A stretch of 64,000 nucleotides of DNA from Stictocephala bisonia (Eukaryota > Arthropoda > Insecta > Hemiptera > Membracidae). The translations under genes were made by a program, and so were the position numbers. The notes beneath the pieces were generated by a model. It had not been told where the DNA came from. It searched no databases and saw only the letters and a list, made by a program, of their open reading frames with translations. How positions within the stretch are numbered: position 1 is the first letter of the stretch; every line of letters starts with the position of its first letter. Shown piece after piece: positions 37,501-43,500 of the stretch. The stretch covers positions 1,953,636 to 2,017,635 of the forward strand of contig JAQJVL010000059.1 of the NCBI GenBank assembly GCA_035578905.1, in the 5' to 3' direction.

Positions 37501-40500
37501 GCTTGCGAAGATGATACATATTCATGTTGATAACTAACACTAAGTTCCAGAGTGAATCAGAAAATTGCATACACTTAATTTTTACATGACATATAAAAAA
37601 CACAAGACACTTTATGCTTTATAAAATATCTGATAATATATCTTAATTCTTCTATTGTTCCCAAAACCATAACATAGGCCCCACGTTCGCACGCCAGTTG
37701 TCCCAGATATGTTGTCCCATTCCATACCTATTTCTGAAGAGGAGGAAAGCCTACTGTGTTTGCAGTTATGGAAATACCGAATGAGGTGAAAGATCGGTGG
37801 TACAACAATACGTTGAAAAGAGTTAAAGAGCAATGTGACAATTATCGTCAGTGGCGTATTGAAGGCAAGCAACTTTGGAAGAAAGTTGAAGGGCTTGACC
37901 CATCACTTGATGAAGATACTTGGCGACTGGTACTACCTAAAGAATTGCGATCTATGGCGATTGAAGGCTGCCACGCCCCACCGACATGTGGACAACAAGG
38001 CGTATTGAAGACCTTCAAGAGGATGCAACAACGTTTCTATTTGCCGAAGATGAGGAAGGAAATTGCTTCATATATTTAAAAATGTCACGTTTGCCAATGT
38101 ACCAAATATGACCAACAACGGCCAGCTGGCATGATGGGCAGTTACCGTGGTATGGATGCTCCTTTCAAAATGTTGGCTGCTGATTTCATTGGGCCTCTAC
38201 TTCGATCCATGAAGGGATTCAAATATCTCTCTGTTGTTACGGACACCTTTACAAAATTTACAATTTTACGTCCTCTTAGAGCAGCTACGGCCAAACTTGT
38301 AGCGCAACAACACTGGTAACAAATATGTTACCAGTCTATTTCTTGACCTTAGTAAAGAGTTTGACTGTCTGAATCATAGCTGCCTAATAGAAAAACTAAA
38401 AACACTGGGCATAACAGGGAAAGCAGCAAACTGGTTTCAAGGCTATCTCAGTAATAGGAAGCAGTTGGTAGAGATCCGGCACAATAAACACAATAGAAAC
38501 AGCTCAATCACAAAACCCCACATTGACCAACTATGTGGAAAGCTCGGCAAAAGAAACTTTCTCCTCCAAGACATAGATAATAAGTACCCCTGAAGTATAA
38601 AACACAGCATACTTTACCTTATTTTAATCTCATCTGAGATATGGCATAATCTCCGGGAGGGGGAATCAGTTCTACTAACCCGGAAAGTTCTTGTGCAACA
38701 AAAAAGAGCTATCAGATGCCTAGCAGGTCTTGGATACTGTGAAAGCTGTAAAACATTTTTCACAGACTTCAGAATTCTTATAATAGTAGCAATTTATTTT
38801 CAAGAAGTCATCCTCTACACAGTCACCACCTCACTAGTCAGACACCTAAATATTCACAACCACAATACGAGACATGCTTCAAACTTTGTTCTGCAACCCC
38901 ACCACCTCACCCTATACAGCCAAAAAAACCAACATACGCTGGAGCAAAATTCTTCAACTCACTGCCAGAAGAGCTAAAGAGCACCCCTATCCATCGTCTG
39001 AAGAAACAGCTTACTGACTGGCTACTGAATATACCATTCTATACAGTGAAAGAATTCCTTGAGAGAGAAGCCTAGTAGAACTTACTATACCACAAATGCA
39101 TTAATTAGTGTAGATCTGTCTTTGGTTTTTCTGTTATATCTTTTTTGTTATATACTTGTTTGTGTATAATTTTTATTGTAGGGGCAATTTTTATTGTGAT
39201 GAATCTAAAATGTATGACACTACCACTGATCTCCATGATCATGTAAATAAAGTCTCTTGTCTACCAATTTAAATGAAACAGTTGGTATAAAAATACCACT
39301 GTACTTGTTTTCATGTTCTCATAATAATTCTATGACGATCATATTCCTAGTTATTTTCTAACAAGCTTATACTTGGCATTTATTTTCTGTCAAGAAGTAA
39401 TTACAGTAAACCCTCGAATTAACAGACTATATGAGACAGGATCTAGTCCATTAAAGCCCATTATCCGTTAAATCGGGGTGAACTCACCTCAAGCTGTTAT
39501 GAGATTGCCACATCTTAATCAAAACTAACTGTCATGCTGCCAGCTAATAGTTAACTAAAAAATAATAAAATATACGGTAATTCTGAGCAATTATCCGGTC
39601 AACTCCGATATTTCTCAAACTTTCGTATAATGTTATAGACAAGGAAAGACAATAATAGAATGCAAAATTAGACGTCGCAAACGTAATGCGATAAGGCAGG
39701 AAGCGATAACGATAAGCGATAACGGGGTCGAAGTCCAAGCCGAGCCTAGTGACTCTGAACGCTGTTGCTGCAGGTCAGTTCTGTGCGTGATGTCGGCTAG
39801 TGCTAGTAGTGCGAACCCGTTTCTATGTGTTGAATGTGAAAATACTATTTTGAGTTTTGCTGTGTTGTCAGATGATTCCGATCGTTTAGATACATTTTTG
39901 TATAATCATGGTGTTTTGCCACGAGATAAAATATGCCCATCATGTAGTAGTGTAGTTTTATCGGCCATTTAGCAGAGTTTATGTTTAAAAGAAAGCACTC
40001 TGATTACAAAACAAGAGTGCATCATCTATTCAGAGCAATTGGCCATCTGTATAACGGTGAAAACGAACACCCTAACATCACTCGTGAAGCTGATACAGAT
40101 AGCGAGTCAGATGACTACTAAGGTAATTTTCACAATATATTTTCCTTTTCCGACTCTTATTTCGGTCTGAATATTGATATTTACTACTCTACATATATCA
40201 TCGTTAAGTTTGAGAAATATCGGAGTTGACCGGATAATTGCTCAGAATTACCAAATATACAAATAAATATTGTATAAAGGTGATATACCTACACATTTTA
40301 TAAATTACAATTTTTCTATAAAAATTCATTAATAACCTTAATTCTGTGATATATATATATAGAATTTTAGATAGTGTAATGCAGCTGTAAGCTGTTCGGT
40401 AAATCCGAAGTACGCTAAATCGGGGTCCATTAAATCTAGGATTTACTGTATATAAATCAGCTACTAATCAAATTAACTGATTACATATAGCAGTTGTAAA

Positions 40501-43500
40501 TAAATGTATAGAAAATAAACAGTAGGCAGAAGTATGCGATTTCAAGGCTCATATCTGATTTTCATGTTTGACATGATTATAATCTAAATTTATATTACGT
40601 ATATGTGTTTAAATGTGATTGGCATACATAACAATAACATTCCTTGAGAAATGTTACCTTATTCACTGTATTAGTTTGTTTTGAATTCTTATACTTCTTC
40701 TCGGAATAATTCCTTCCCAAAATTTGGGAGGAAATTAATTTCCCTCCTGATCCTGCCCTGATGTAAAATCTCCTTCTATCCGTAACTATTATCATCACAT
40801 CAATTACATGTGCAAACAAACGACTATAATACATACAATAGACAATACAAAATGAAAATAAATTAATACAATTTAAATCAACAATTTTCTGCTACCACCA
40901 GAAAAATTATCAGGTTCTTCAAGAACTGATAAATTCAGGAAAAATGCAGATTCCTGGCAGCGTAGACTGCCAAAATCAACAGTTTAACTGGCCATAATGT
41001 TTACAATTATTTAAAATTGTATGAAACTTCTTATTTTGTAATAATTTCTACCTCTTAAGCCATTAAAATATACATTTTTAAACTCTCGGAGTTTATTGTT
41101 TGGTAAAAAATGTATTCTCTTAACTTCTGCAATAGGCTAGGTCTACTCGGATTTTAAAAATAAAAAATTGAGATGTTATTGGATTTATATAACTTTACTA
41201 TTTCATTACTATAATCATAAGGAATACCCAAGCTTTACTTATATAATAAAGCAGTGTAAACATAAAAGACAGCCAAGTCAGCTTGTTCTTGAAAATATAA
41301 CAGACAACAAATTAGAATTTCCCATCTGATCTAGAAATGAATGTTTCCTTGGTAATATTTTATATGGTTGTATAAAACGATAAATTTAATTATGGAACAT
41401 ATTAATATCAATGATGGTAAAATATACACAACTAAATTGATTTAACAACAAAATAGCAAAACCAATGTAGACTGTGGAATGTGTGATCAAGGTCTATACT
41501 GCTAGTAGTAACTGTATCATGACTGAAGGTTGTTGGGGGTTTGCAGGGTTGCAGGCCATTACCATGGGTTTACATATACCTATCCCATTAACCCTAGGAG
41601 TGTTGATCATAATTTTGTGTAGTGTCGCCAAATTTTCAGTGATTTGTAATACATTTTTTAAAAATTCGCTGTATATTTATTATTAGCATTAGAAAGATGA
41701 AACTTGTATCATTTTTATTAGTAATAAATTAATTTTAATTATTGGTAATGGAAAAATTTTTTAAATTTTTAAAAAGTTTTTAAATATAATGTTATTTATA
41801 AAGTTTTTATAAAAATAAATTTTATAAGTAGATTGACGGTCATTTATGTATATAAAATTATGATATTAGAAAAAACTGAGATATACAAGTTGTGCAGAAT
41901 TTCATTCTGATCAAAAAAACATATAATTATATAGGCAAACATTTATACAACATATATTTATGAAGTAACAATAAATATGTTGCCTAGCAACGAATATGCC
42001 AACTTTAGCATGCATAATTTATAATATGTTCAAATTATATAATTTACAATAAAACCAATATATTTTTAATTTTTAATTATATATTGGTTAAAATAATAGT
42101 TAAAAATTAAAAATATATTGGTTTTATTGTAAATTATATAATTTGAACATATTATAAATTGACCAATATCAACTCTCAACTTCACTACATAATTATAATG
42201 TTTATAAACGACACGGATCACCCATGATCACTAATAATATACAAACTATAATACACAAACACTAAAAGTAACACAAAGCATAACACAACACATCAACAAA
42301 CATAAACAACTGCCGGCTTGGTATGGCAACTGGCGAGTTGATTGACAGATGACAACGGAAAAGTAAACAAAGAATTATTTCTGCCATTGTGCCTCATCTG
42401 ACAGTCATAGAGCAAAACCAAAGACATGTAAACAAACACTGATTCACAGCCTTTCAAATGATATATATTTGAGACGTCTTTGACTTTTTTTCCCGACTGT
42501 GAGCGACATTAATCGAGTGAGCGCACATTGCCTCAAATTGAGGCGGTAACAGTTCACAAAAAAACCGATCGCCTCAATTTGAGGCGATCAACACTCCTAG
42601 GGTTAAACTTACTCTATCTTTTGCTGGTACAAGTTAACTAAACTTATTGAGTGAACTCACCAATGTTATATCTACTAGGACTTCCCAGCAATCGGCTTCA
42701 GACATTCCTCTGGTTTTAGTTAAATTGTTCTTACATAGTTCCATAAGTATGTACAGCAGCCTGTCTTCCTCCCAGGCATCATAGAGAGTTACGACATTAG
42801 AGTGGCCGGAAAGCAGACTATGGTTTTCAACTTCTTTTAATTTTAGTGACCTAAAAATTATCAGGGTGATTAATATCAATAAATGTCAAAGAAAAAAGCA
42901 ACTCAAGTGAAGTTAGGCTAAATGAACTATTCCATGCAATGTACGAGTTTGAGGGAAGGAGAACAAGAGATTGCAAAGTATGTAGTGATAAGAAAGGTCC
43001 AGGTAGAAGGAAGGAGGCTTCAACATACTGCAAAACATGTCCAAACGAGCCAGCGCTGCACATTGGAGAAATTTATGAAAAGTACCACACCAAAAAAGAA
43101 TATAGGGACTAGGGCCTAAGTGAAACATTTTAAATGTACACACTCTTACATGCTTTAGTAAACAAATAAGGTGTAAATATCAATTTTTTTTAATTTGAAA
43201 AATATTTTTAGATTATAAGAAAATACATCAATTTTTGTTTTATTTTTATATTTTTGTTTTATTTTTTACTATTTGAGAAATGTTGTAAAAGATGACTAAA
43301 TGAACAGTTCCATGAAATTTGCTTAACTGAAAGAAAGGGAACAAGAGACTGGATAGTGTGTAGTGATAGCAAAGGTCTAGGTGGAAGAGGTTTCAAATTA
43401 CTGCTACTGCAAAACATATCCAGAGCTGCATATCGGAGAATGTTTTGAAAGTTTTGAAAAGTACCAAACCAAAATAGAATAGAAGGGGAAAATTATAAAT

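Larger units (their letters stand above)
39402..40450. mobile_element. pogo/Tigger-like MITE carrying a Merlin insertion
   Basis: TA flanks both ends. The left end is CAGTAAACCCTCGAATTAAC and the inverse of the right end is CAGTAAATCCTAGATTTAAT; both run on into GYTAAATCGGGGT-like motifs. Removing the nested Merlin element and one target copy leaves a MITE of about 360 bp. Confidence 0.8.
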
